Shown piece by piece: positions 35,862-43,988 of a DNA stretch of 64,000 bases (positions within the stretch are counted from its first letter, which is position 1; each line of letters begins with the position of its first letter). The notes under the pieces are model-generated. The model saw nothing but the letters and a program-made list of their open reading frames with translations, was not told where the DNA came from and did no database searches. The stretch covers positions 62,001 to 126,000 of the forward strand of contig JBGUEQ010000003.1 in NCBI GenBank assembly GCA_041821265.1, read 5' to 3'. The position numbers and the translations under genes are program-made. Source of the stretch: Lachnotalea sp041821265. GTDB taxonomy: Bacteria > Bacillota > Clostridia > Lachnospirales > Lachnospiraceae.

Positions 35862-37745
35862 GTGCTATATAAAGGATATGTGGAAACAAAGGACAAAAAA
35901 TGTGTAGAAAAATTCAAAGATAGAACCGATTTCAAGACCTTAGAACAAGTGAAAAATCTTGATGAATATGCAGGAATTCTTGCCGAAGATACAATATTTA
36001 TAGATATTGATAATTCTGAACAGGCTGAAAAAATGATGGACATAGTGGAAACCTTACAGCTGAATTGTAGGGTCATTTGCACAAAAAGGGGAAAACACTT
36101 TATTTTTAAGAACAGTCAAATTCATAATTGCAGCACCCATACGAACCTAGCGATAGGTTTGACCGCTGATATAAAAGTTGGCTTTAAAGCATCATATGAA
36201 GTTTTAAAGGTAGCTGGTGAAGAAAGATTCGTTGAATGGGATATTGAAGAAGGTCAGGAATATCAAGAAATTCCGAAGATGTTCTTCCCTGTTAAATGTA
36301 AGATGGATTTCCTTGAAATGGATGCAGGTGATGGAAGAAATCAAAGCTTATTTAATTACATACTAACCCTTCAAAGTAATAATTTTAATGTTGAAGAAAC
36401 TAGAAATGTTATCCGGTTAATTAACCAATATGTTTTAAAAGACCCTTTATCAGATGATGAAATTGAAACCATTCTTAGGGATGACGCTTTTAAGAAACCT
36501 GTTTTCTTCAACGGTGCACAATTTCTATTTGATAAGTTTTCGAACTACTTAAAAAATACTTCACATGTAGTGGTCATAAATGGAAATTTACATATTTATA
36601 AAGATGGAATTTATCGTAATGGGTATAGAGAAATTGAATCTGTAATGATTAAGCATATTCCGAATTTATCGTCCGCTAAAAGAAAAGAAGTGTTGCAATA
36701 CATGAATCTTATTTGTAAAGATACAAAAGATGCTGATGCACGTTATATAGCTTTTCGCAATGGTGTCTATGATTTGGTAAATGATGAAATGGTTGATTTT
36801 AACCCTGATATTGTTGTTACAAATAAAATACCTTGGGATTATAACCCCAATGCGTTCAATGAACTTACTGACAACACATTGAACAAACTTTCTTGTAATG
36901 ACGAAGCTATCAGACATTTACTTGAAGAATGCATTGGGTACTGTTTTTATCGTAGGAATGAATTAGGTAAGGCTTTTATCCTTACAGGTGATAAGTCAAA
37001 TGGTAAATCAACATTCCTTGATTGTGTAAAGGCTATATTGGGAGAAGAAAACATTTCAGCCCTTGACCTGAAAGAATTGGGGGATAGATTCAGTACATCA
37101 ATGATGTTTGGAAAGCTTGCTAATATTGGTGATGATATTGGTGATGATTTTCTTCAAGGTTCGCAAGTTGCTATATTTAAGAAGATAGTAACCGGAAATA
37201 GAATCAAAGCAGAACGAAAAGGGCAAGACCCCTTTGAATTCAACCCATTCATTAAGCTACTTTTTTCAGCAAATGACATACCAAGGATGAAGGATAAAAC
37301 AGGTGCAGTACTTAGAAGGCTTGTAATAATTCCATTCAATGCTACTTTTTCAAAACAAGACCCTGACTATGACCCATTTATCAAGTATAAGCTAATCAGT
37401 CAGGAATCTATTGAATATATGATTTCTTTGGGGGTGGAAGGTTTGAAAAGAGTTATTGAAAATCAGGAGTTCACAAGTTCGACTAAGGTTGATGAACAGA
37501 TTCATGAATATGAAGAAGAAAACAATCCAATTAGTGCTTTTATTACTGAACATGGTGAAGATTCAATTGTAAACGAACCGACTAATGAAGTGTATCTTAG
37601 ATACAAGTTATTTTGTGTTGAAAATAGTATGAACCCTATGAGTAATATAGTGTTCAGTAAACAATTGAACAAACGTTTGAACTTAAAAGTGGTACAGAAA
37701 AAAATCAATGGAACAAAACGAAATGTATTTGAATTGGATGAATAA
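35862..37745 (+). CDS. D5/P4-type primase-helicase
   Basis: About 627 residues. The N-terminal part has primase-like features (YAGILAEDTIFIDIDN with acidic residues, then KRGKHFIF), followed by a D5_N domain and an SF3 helicase with Walker A TGDKSNGKST, GKLANIGDDIGDD (Walker B region) and KLLFSANDIPRM (sensor/motif C). Such proteins initiate phage and plasmid replication. The GTG at 35862 is preferred: AAGGAAGGTG lies 6 bases upstream and the product starts like other P4-type primases. An in-frame GTG lies at 35853. A roughly 400-bp gap with small repeats follows. Confidence 0.88.
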   Translation: MLYKGYVETKDKKCVEKFKDRTDFKTLEQVKNLDEYAGILAEDTIFIDIDNSEQAEKMMDIVETLQLNCRVICTKRGKHFIFKNSQIHNCSTHTNLAIGLTADIKVGFKASYEVLKVAGEERFVEWDIEEGQEYQEIPKMFFPVKCKMDFLEMDAGDGRNQSLFNYILTLQSNNFNVEETRNVIRLINQYVLKDPLSDDEIETILRDDAFKKPVFFNGAQFLFDKFSNYLKNTSHVVVINGNLHIYKDGIYRNGYREIESVMIKHIPNLSSAKRKEVLQYMNLICKDTKDADARYIAFRNGVYDLVNDEMVDFNPDIVVTNKIPWDYNPNAFNELTDNTLNKLSCNDEAIRHLLEECIGYCFYRRNELGKAFILTGDKSNGKSTFLDCVKAILGEENISALDLKELGDRFSTSMMFGKLANIGDDIGDDFLQGSQVAIFKKIVTGNRIKAERKGQDPFEFNPFIKLLFSANDIPRMKDKTGAVLRRLVIIPFNATFSKQDPDYDPFIKYKLISQESIEYMISLGVEGLKRVIENQEFTSSTKVDEQIHEYEEENNPISAFITEHGEDSIVNEPTNEVYLRYKLFCVENSMNPMSNIVFSKQLNKRLNLKVVQKKINGTKRNVFELDE

Positions 37746-37801
37746 CACCTACATATTTAGATAAAAATGGAGTAGACAATTTATAATTATTATCTGTTTA
37801 G

Positions 37802-37879
37802 GAGAAAGGGTGGTTAGCCGCCGCACTAACCGTTGTAACAGTTGATTGGGTTGTTACTTCATTGATATTTGTCATATGA
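37802..37879 (+). other. possible decayed type I toxin-like locus
   Basis: The plus-strand frame from 37802 to TGA at 37877 reads WLAAALTVVTVDWVVTSLIF, a short hydrophobic peptide resembling small phage-borne type I toxins, after AGGAGAAAGGG. No ATG, GTG or TTG precedes the hydrophobic part, so it is either decayed or not translated. A minus-strand 25-codon frame with AGAGG before its ATG overlaps the whole locus. GGTTAG/CTAACC and AGAGAGG/CCTCTCT hairpins (37968-37986) flank it. The remaining gap to 38147 shows nothing else. Confidence 0.35.
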
Positions 37880-38147
37880 ACCTCTATTTCTGCATTAAAA
37901 TTAAATGCGCAAGTACAAGTTAATAAAGTTACTAGAAATTTAATGACAGCTAACCAAACCTTTTCACAGAGAGGTTTTTCCTCTCTCCTAAGCAGATAAT
38001 TATATATATTGTATCACAGTAAGTTTAGTAAAACAATTAGGGGGGTAACTTAGTAATAAATTAGTGTACATTGATAATTAAATATTGATAGTTGTAATAA
38101 TATGTATTATTATTTTTATTATAAAGTAATTACAGGAGATAAATATA

Positions 38148-39110
38148 ATGAATAATTATGATCCATTTGATACAATGACATTTACATATGATAAGTGCTT
38201 TTTATGCGGAACTCCATTAAATGTGGGTAATTATACGCAGGAGCATATTTATCCTAAGTGGCTGCAACGTCAATTTGATTTATGGAATAAGGACTTAATA
38301 TTATTAAATGGTTCTAAAATAAAATATAAAAGTTTGAAAATTCCATGTTGCAATAAATGTAATAAAATTTTAAGCAAAGAAATAGAAAAACCTATTAAAG
38401 AAGCAGTGAAACGTGGATATGATGAATTTAAAAATTTAGATAATGATATAATATTCAAATGGCTTAATAAATTATCTTATGCAATGTTATTTAAAGAACT
38501 TTCATTAAGAATAGATGTAAGCAATAATATATATACGCCAGAAATGTTAAAAGAACACAAAATGCAATTTACTTTTTTAAAAAGTACAATTAGTAAAGCG
38601 GAATATATAAATAAACCATATAGTGTGTTAATTTTCAAGATTAAACAAAACGAACAATTTCCATATTGGGCATCTGACAATACCTTTAATAAAACTTTTT
38701 TTATGATATTAAATGATATTGGTATAATTGCACATTTAATGGATAATGGGTCACAAAAAGATTTTTTTATGGAGCATAAGGATATGTCCGAATTATTAAC
38801 AAAAGAATTGCATCGTATTCAATTTTATGAATTATGTGCAAAATTTAGTTATAAAGCTGAATTATTTTATAGAAATCCAGCATATATAATAACTATGGAT
38901 AAAGATGAAAAGAATATTAATTCTATAATATCTCATAATATTTCAGGTTATATGTATGATGATTGGATTCAAGAAACTTATGCTAAATATTTAGCTCATT
39001 TTTTAAAACCATGGGGTATTAAATTTTCAGATATTTACGTTGACGATGAACATGTTATGTCTTGGTTAAGAAATGAAGATATGAGTTTTAAGGAAATTTT
39101 AGATGATTAG
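38148..39110 (+). CDS. HNH-type nuclease-like cargo protein
   Basis: 320 residues. CFLCG (residues 17-21), EHIYPKWLQ and CCNKCNKIL form a Cys4-HNH zinc-finger nuclease core at the N-terminus; the remaining 230 residues are helical and not recognised. The gene is more A/T-rich than its neighbours and contains one of only four GATC sites in the prophage. It stands alone, with its own GGAG site, between replication and late-control genes, a usual spot for cargo. A defence or toxin function is plausible but unproved. Confidence 0.7.
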   Translation: MNNYDPFDTMTFTYDKCFLCGTPLNVGNYTQEHIYPKWLQRQFDLWNKDLILLNGSKIKYKSLKIPCCNKCNKILSKEIEKPIKEAVKRGYDEFKNLDNDIIFKWLNKLSYAMLFKELSLRIDVSNNIYTPEMLKEHKMQFTFLKSTISKAEYINKPYSVLIFKIKQNEQFPYWASDNTFNKTFFMILNDIGIIAHLMDNGSQKDFFMEHKDMSELLTKELHRIQFYELCAKFSYKAELFYRNPAYIITMDKDEKNINSIISHNISGYMYDDWIQETYAKYLAHFLKPWGIKFSDIYVDDEHVMSWLRNEDMSFKEILDD

Positions 39111-39189
39111 AAATATTAAATTATTACAGACTATCAATATATGTATTGGTAGTTTTTTTATACAAATTTTAAGAATAACTTTAAAAAAT

Positions 39190-39217
39190 TTTACACTAAA
39201 AGTTAAGGTAACTTAAC
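39190..39217 (+). promoter_or_regulatory. operator and probable weak promoter before the 39233 gene
   Basis: GTTAAGGTAACTTAAC (39202-39217) has perfect half-sites. TTTACA (39190-39195) with 17-base spacing to TTAACA (39213-39218) could be the promoter, overlapped by the operator. Confidence 0.65.
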
Positions 39218-39232
39218 AGAAAGGTGGTTTAC

Positions 39233-39334
39233 ATGATATTTAAAATAATAGTAGTAGTCATTATGTTATCTATTGCAAGTGACATATATCAAATAAGAAA
39301 ATCTATGAGGGAAGAAAATGAACAAAAAAAATAG
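39233..39334 (+). CDS. 33-residue single-span membrane peptide
   Basis: The ATG follows AAGGTGG by 5 bases. The peptide is one hydrophobic helix (IFKIIVVVIMLSIAS) and a charged tail (YQIRKSMREENEQKK). It overlaps the next gene by 17 bases. Function is unknown; position under an operator suggests control with the lysogeny system. Confidence 0.55.
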   Translation: MIFKIIVVVIMLSIASDIYQIRKSMREENEQKK

Positions 39335-39506
39335 TGAAGGTTATTCAGACCCAACGGCTACACAGGCAATTGCAACTATATCCAAAGAAGAAAAGGTTAT
39401 TCACACGTTAACCCATACCATTAAAGATTTGGTTAGGTTGGCAGGTTTTGAAGTAGTTGGAAGAATCGAATTTATACATAAAGAATCAGGTAGACATTAC
39501 AAGTAG
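39318..39506 (+). CDS. small phage protein, 62 residues
   Basis: GAGGGAAG lies before the ATG. It is a soluble protein with a short helix (HTLTHTIKDLVRLAGFEVVG) and a basic C-terminus. A similar short gene precedes the late regulator in many clostridial prophages; no function can be given. Confidence 0.6.
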   Translation: MNKKNSEGYSDPTATQAIATISKEEKVIHTLTHTIKDLVRLAGFEVVGRIEFIHKESGRHYK

Positions 39507-39600
39507 TGGCAGTTGGTACAAGTTAAATAGTTGTAGTACAGGTTCAGTACAACTTAACAGTACAGGTTAAAAGGTAGTGTTTTCTAAGTGGTACTGGTTG

Positions 39601-39705
39601 GTACAGGTTAAAAGTTAATTCTTTATAAATAGATAATTTTAAGTATTACAGTATTATAAATATATAAAAATATAAATATATAGAGAGGGGCACTTTAACC
39701 TGTAC
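39601..39705. repeat. GTACAGGTTAA inverted repeats around an AT-rich core, locus 2
   Basis: GTACAGGTTAA (39601-39611) and TTAACCTGTAC (39695-39705) flank 83 bp that are almost all A/T. More GTAC-containing copies lie on both sides (39515-39570 and 39740-39782). The 20-mer TTAACCTGTACTTCTTGTAC (39695-39714) is identical to that at 24443-24462. The 297-bp gap holds no gene. Confidence 0.75.
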
Positions 39706-39803
39706 TTCTTGTACCACTCCATAAATAGGACATTTATACTTGTACTTTTACCTGTACTAATGCTGTACTTTGAATCTGTACCAGAAAGGAAAGGTAAATT
39801 TAT

Positions 39804-40244
39804 ATGAAAGCTTATACATATTTAAGTCAAATATCAAAGATTGATGATATGATACAAAAAAAGCAGGAACAAATTGATTCACTTAGAGCATTAGCATCAA
39901 GTACAGCAATGCATACAGATAGTGAAAGGGTACAATCTTCCGGAAGTAAAGACAAAATAGGGGAATGTATTTGTAAAGTAGCAGATTTATGTACTGAAAT
40001 TAATAATGATATTGATGTGTTCGTAGATACAAAGGCTGATATTATGCATACAATTGATAAATTAGAAGATTTATCAGAAAGACAGCTATTGTATTGTAGA
40101 TACTTTCAATTCAATGAATTTTATAAAATAGCCCAAGAAATGCACGTTTCAGAAAGGCAGGTTTACAGGATTCATAAGGCAGCACTTGAACACATTGATG
40201 AAATATTGAAAGTTGACAGTTCATGTCATGAACAGGTGTGTTAA
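39804..40244 (+). CDS. ArpU/DUF1492-like phage late transcription regulator
   Basis: 146 residues. A coiled-coil N-terminus (residues 1-100) precedes a sigma-70 region-4-like helix-turn-helix (RYFQFNEFYKIAQEMHVSER then QVYRIHKAALEHI). This is the layout of ArpU-type regulators that turn on late phage genes. It lies just before terminase and just after GTAC repeats. AAAGGAAAGG precedes the ATG. Two terminators separate it from terminase. Confidence 0.78.
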   Translation: MKAYTYLSQISKIDDMIQKKQEQIDSLRALASSTAMHTDSERVQSSGSKDKIGECICKVADLCTEINNDIDVFVDTKADIMHTIDKLEDLSERQLLYCRYFQFNEFYKIAQEMHVSERQVYRIHKAALEHIDEILKVDSSCHEQVC

Positions 40245-40289
40245 TCTAATATTATCTTAATAGATAATATTAAAACTGATTATTAGAAG

Positions 40290-40324
40290 AAAGCCCTTAT
40301 TTTAGTTGAATAGGGGCTTTTGTT
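40290..40324 (+). terminator. terminator after the late regulator
   Basis: A 12-bp stem with one G-U pair (40290-40301 and 40309-40320) is followed by TTTTGTTG. Confidence 0.75.
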
Positions 40325-40326
40325 GT

Positions 40327-40368
40327 GCGGTAAAAGGTGCTATAAACTCCTACTTTTACCGCTTTTTT
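40327..40368 (+). terminator. second terminator before terminase
   Basis: GCGGTAAAAG (40327-40336) and CTTTTACCGC (40353-40362) pair perfectly and are followed by six T residues. A stop at this point, followed at once by the late operon, suits antitermination or a separate late promoter. Confidence 0.8.
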
Positions 40369-40440
40369 GATTAAGGAAATTGAACAATTCAAGATACAGA
40401 CTGAATTATTCAAAATAAACACAAAAGGGCGGTGATAATC

Positions 40441-41109
40441 GTGCCAATGGAAATGAACATTGATAAAGAACAAGTAAAAGCCGATTATCTAAGCGGTATG
40501 AAGCAAAAGGAACTTGTTGATAAGTACAAAATACCTTTGAACACTTTAAAATCATGGGTAAAGCGTTATCATTGGGTTGATGAAAAAAAGGGTGCACCCA
40601 AAAAGAGAAAAAGGGGTGCACCCTTAAATAATAAAAATGCTGTAGGTAATTCAGGGGGCTGTGCACCGGAAGGTAATAGTAATGCTATTAAGCATGGAAT
40701 CTTTCAAAAGTATCTCCCAAAAGGTACACTTGATATTATTGATAGTATGAAGGACAAAAGCCCACTTGATTTAATATGGGATGCGATACAGATACAGTAT
40801 GCTGCTATTATACGAAGTCAGCAAATCATGTATGTTGAAGATAAGAATGATAGGACTTCAACGCAAATAGGATTCACGGAAGGTAAGACTTCCGGTGAAA
40901 CTTGGGAAGTACAACAGGCTTGGGATAAACAAGCCAATTTCCTTAAAGCACAATCAAGGGGTATCGCTGAACTAAGAAATATGGTTAAGGATTATTTAGA
41001 ATTAGAAGGTCAATCAAAAGATGATTCAAAAGAACAGGTAAAAGATTGGAAGGCTGCTATTATAGAGATTGCCAAGCGAAGGAGTGAACAGAATGGAAGA
41101 ATTGATTAA
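40441..41109 (+). CDS. terS: terminase small subunit
   Basis: About 222 residues from GTG. An N-terminal helix-turn-helix (VKADYLSGMKQKELVDKYKI followed by LNTLKSWVKRYHW) and a KKGAPKKRKRGAP basic stretch bind the packaging site; the rest matches the phage terminase small-subunit family. AAAGGGCGGTGAT is a near-perfect ribosome-binding site 8 bases from the GTG. It overlaps the large subunit gene by 17 bases. Confidence 0.87.
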   Translation: MPMEMNIDKEQVKADYLSGMKQKELVDKYKIPLNTLKSWVKRYHWVDEKKGAPKKRKRGAPLNNKNAVGNSGGCAPEGNSNAIKHGIFQKYLPKGTLDIIDSMKDKSPLDLIWDAIQIQYAAIIRSQQIMYVEDKNDRTSTQIGFTEGKTSGETWEVQQAWDKQANFLKAQSRGIAELRNMVKDYLELEGQSKDDSKEQVKDWKAAIIEIAKRRSEQNGRID

Positions 41110-42481
41110 TATTCTTAATGTTTACTATAATGACCCCGTTGCTTTTTTTGAAGATATTCTTGACCTTGAACCTGATGATTGGCAAAGGCTAGTAGCGAAG
41201 GATGTTGCAAATAATCCCAAGGTAACAGTTAAATCCGGTCAGGGAGTTGGTAAAACAGCACTTGAAGCAGGTCTTATATTATGGTTTTTAACGTGTAGAC
41301 CATATGCAAGGGTAATTGCTACAGCTCCAACAATGCAACAACTATATGATGTACTTTGGGCTGAAATAGCAAAATGGTTAAACAGTTCAAAGGTAAAGAA
41401 CTTGTTGAAGTGGACTAAAACAAAGGTTTACATGGTAGGTGATTCAGAAAGATGGTTTGCTACAGCTAAGACAGCAACCAAGCCTGAAAATATGCAAGGA
41501 TTTCATGAAGACCATATGTTAATTGTAGTAGATGAAGCATCCGGTATTGCTGATGCAATAATGGAAGCAATACTTGGTACATTAACAGGTAAAGATAATA
41601 AACTTTTAATGTGTGGAAACCCCAATAAATTAGATGGGGTTTTTTATGATTCACATAATAAAGATAGAGATAAATACAAAGCCCACACAGTAAGTTCAAT
41701 GGATTCAAAGAGAACTTCCAAAGATAATATTGAAATGTTGCTTAATAAATATGGTCAGGATTCTGATGTTGCAAGGGTGCGTATATTTGGACAATTCCCC
41801 AAAGGTGCACTTGATTCATTCATATCGTTGGAAACGGTTGAATTTGCATCCGGTAAAGTTTCCAAGATTAAGTCGGAAGAAGTTGCACAGTCTAGGATTC
41901 TTCATATTGGGTGTGACGTTGCAAGGTTTGGTGATGATAAGACAGTTATTACACCAAGAATCAGTTCAAAGGTGTTTGAATTTAGAAAATATACAAAGAA
42001 AAGCACTATGGAAACAGCAGGTAATGTAATAATGACTTGCAAAGAATACATGAAGAAATACCCAAATATAAAGGAATGTTGTATTAAAGTTGATGATTCA
42101 GGTGTCGGTGGTGGTGTGACAGATAGGTTAAAGGAAGTAATTAGAGAAGAAAAACTTCCCTTCAAAGTGATACCTGTTAACAATGGTGAATCTGCAAAGG
42201 ATAATTATTACTTCAACCTTGGGTCTGAACTATGGGGACACATAAAGGAATTACTTGAAGTTAACTTATCAAACAATATTCAAGGCAAAGAAGTCATGCT
42301 TGAATTACCATATGATGATGAACTGATTAAGCAGCTTAGTATTCGTAAATATCACATGACAAGTAAAGGTAAGATTCAATTGGAAAGTAAGGATGAAATG
42401 AAAAAGCGCGGCATTGGTTCACCTGATATTGCAGATTCATTATCATTAGCAATATATGAACCTAATACATGGATTTATTAA
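41093..42481 (+). CDS. terL: terminase large subunit
   Basis: 462 residues. The ATPase has Walker A KSGQGVGKTALEAG and Walker B MLIVVDEASG; the nuclease has HIGCDVARFGDDKTVI and a late SPDIADSL motif carrying the last aspartate. It packages DNA into proheads through the portal. The ATG at 41093 follows AAGGAGTGA; the in-frame start at 41069 has no site. It is followed directly by the portal gene. Confidence 0.95.
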   Translation: MEELINILNVYYNDPVAFFEDILDLEPDDWQRLVAKDVANNPKVTVKSGQGVGKTALEAGLILWFLTCRPYARVIATAPTMQQLYDVLWAEIAKWLNSSKVKNLLKWTKTKVYMVGDSERWFATAKTATKPENMQGFHEDHMLIVVDEASGIADAIMEAILGTLTGKDNKLLMCGNPNKLDGVFYDSHNKDRDKYKAHTVSSMDSKRTSKDNIEMLLNKYGQDSDVARVRIFGQFPKGALDSFISLETVEFASGKVSKIKSEEVAQSRILHIGCDVARFGDDKTVITPRISSKVFEFRKYTKKSTMETAGNVIMTCKEYMKKYPNIKECCIKVDDSGVGGGVTDRLKEVIREEKLPFKVIPVNNGESAKDNYYFNLGSELWGHIKELLEVNLSNNIQGKEVMLELPYDDELIKQLSIRKYHMTSKGKIQLESKDEMKKRGIGSPDIADSLSLAIYEPNTWIY

Positions 42482-42518
42482 AGGACTTAATTGTTCAAAT
42501 TAGAAAGGGGGAATTGCA

Positions 42519-43988
42519 GTGCTTACAGTTAACGAAATTCAAAGCTTCATTGAACAGGATAAGACTTCAAACAAAAAGAAGAAAGCAAAAGAAGGCTTAA
42601 GATATTATGAAGGTGAACATAAAATAATGGATTCAAAACTATATTACTTTGATGCTGATGGTAACCTTAAGGAAGATACAATTCGAAGTAATGTAAAGAT
42701 ATCACATCCATTCTTTACGGAATTAGTTGACCAAGAGGTTCAGTATATGCTTTCAGGGGAAGAAAATATTATCAAATCAGATAATCCGACTTTACAGGAG
42801 CAACTTGACTTGTATTTTGACAATGCCTTTTGGTCAGAAACATATGAATTACTTAGCGGATGCGTTTCAAAAGGGTTTGATTATATGTATGCCTATCAAA
42901 GAGCCGATAACAGACTTGGTTTTCAATGTGCTGATTCAATGGGTGTAGTTGAAGTAAGAGATAAGGATACAGATGATGGATGTTCCTACATAATCTATTG
43001 GTATATAGACCGTATTGAAAAAGGTACGAAGCTTATTAAAAGAATTCAGATATGGGATGATAAACAAACATGGTTCTACAATCAAATAGATGAAGGTATG
43101 CCTGTCATTGATAATGAGATTAAGTTTAACCCAAGACCACATATTGTAAGTGTCAATTCCAAGGGTGAAAAGTTTGGTTCAAACTTAGGGTTTATTCCAT
43201 TTTTTAGATTGGACAATGGTTCAAAACAGTTTAGTGGGCTTAAACCAATAAAGAATCTGATTGATGATTATGATTTGATGGCTTGCAGCCTTTCCAATAA
43301 TCTTCAAGATTTTACGGATGCAATTTATGTTGTATCAGGGTTTCAAGGTCATGACATGGATGAACTTATTACCAATGTGAAGGAAAAAAAACATATCGGT
43401 GTTGATGTAGGTGGGTCACTTGATATTAAAACAGTAAATATACCGTATGAAGCAAGAAAGGTAAAGCTTGAACTTGATGAAAAGAATATATACCGTTTTG
43501 GTATGGGATTCAATTCAGCACAACTTGGTGATGGTAATATTACTAATATTGTTATCAAATCAAGATATGCGTTACTAGACTTGAAATGTAATAAATTAGA
43601 AATCAGACTAAAAGAATTCTTGCGTAAGATTTTGAAGGTGGTTCTTAATGAAATAAATAAGACAAATAAAACAGATTATCAAATGAAGGATGTGTATTTT
43701 GAGTTCAATAGGGAAGTAATGACTAATGCACTAGATAATGCACAGATTGAAAAGACCCAAGCAGAAACACAGCAACTACAGCTTAACAATATCATGAATG
43801 TTGCTACTAAGTTGGACGATGGAACTATAATTCAATCAATATGTGGTATTTTAGATATCGACTATGAAAAAATCAAGGGTAAGATACCGGAAAATCCACA
43901 GCAATCTGTTCAGAATGTTCAAAGTACATTGAACAACCTTGTACCTGAAAGTGAAGGCGGTGAAGCTGATGAACAAAAGACAAATTGA
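42519..43988 (+). CDS. portal protein, SPP1 gp6-like
   Basis: 489 residues, GTG start after AAAGGGGG. The sequence agrees with SPP1_Gp6-family portals: AKEGLRYYEGEHKIM near the N-terminus, VKISHPFFTELVDQEVQYML, FIPFFRLDN and a helical C-terminal domain. It forms the dodecameric ring through which DNA enters and leaves. The MuF gene starts 20 bases before its end, an arrangement that couples their translation. Confidence 0.93.
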   Translation: MLTVNEIQSFIEQDKTSNKKKKAKEGLRYYEGEHKIMDSKLYYFDADGNLKEDTIRSNVKISHPFFTELVDQEVQYMLSGEENIIKSDNPTLQEQLDLYFDNAFWSETYELLSGCVSKGFDYMYAYQRADNRLGFQCADSMGVVEVRDKDTDDGCSYIIYWYIDRIEKGTKLIKRIQIWDDKQTWFYNQIDEGMPVIDNEIKFNPRPHIVSVNSKGEKFGSNLGFIPFFRLDNGSKQFSGLKPIKNLIDDYDLMACSLSNNLQDFTDAIYVVSGFQGHDMDELITNVKEKKHIGVDVGGSLDIKTVNIPYEARKVKLELDEKNIYRFGMGFNSAQLGDGNITNIVIKSRYALLDLKCNKLEIRLKEFLRKILKVVLNEINKTNKTDYQMKDVYFEFNREVMTNALDNAQIEKTQAETQQLQLNNIMNVATKLDDGTIIQSICGILDIDYEKIKGKIPENPQQSVQNVQSTLNNLVPESEGGEADEQKTN

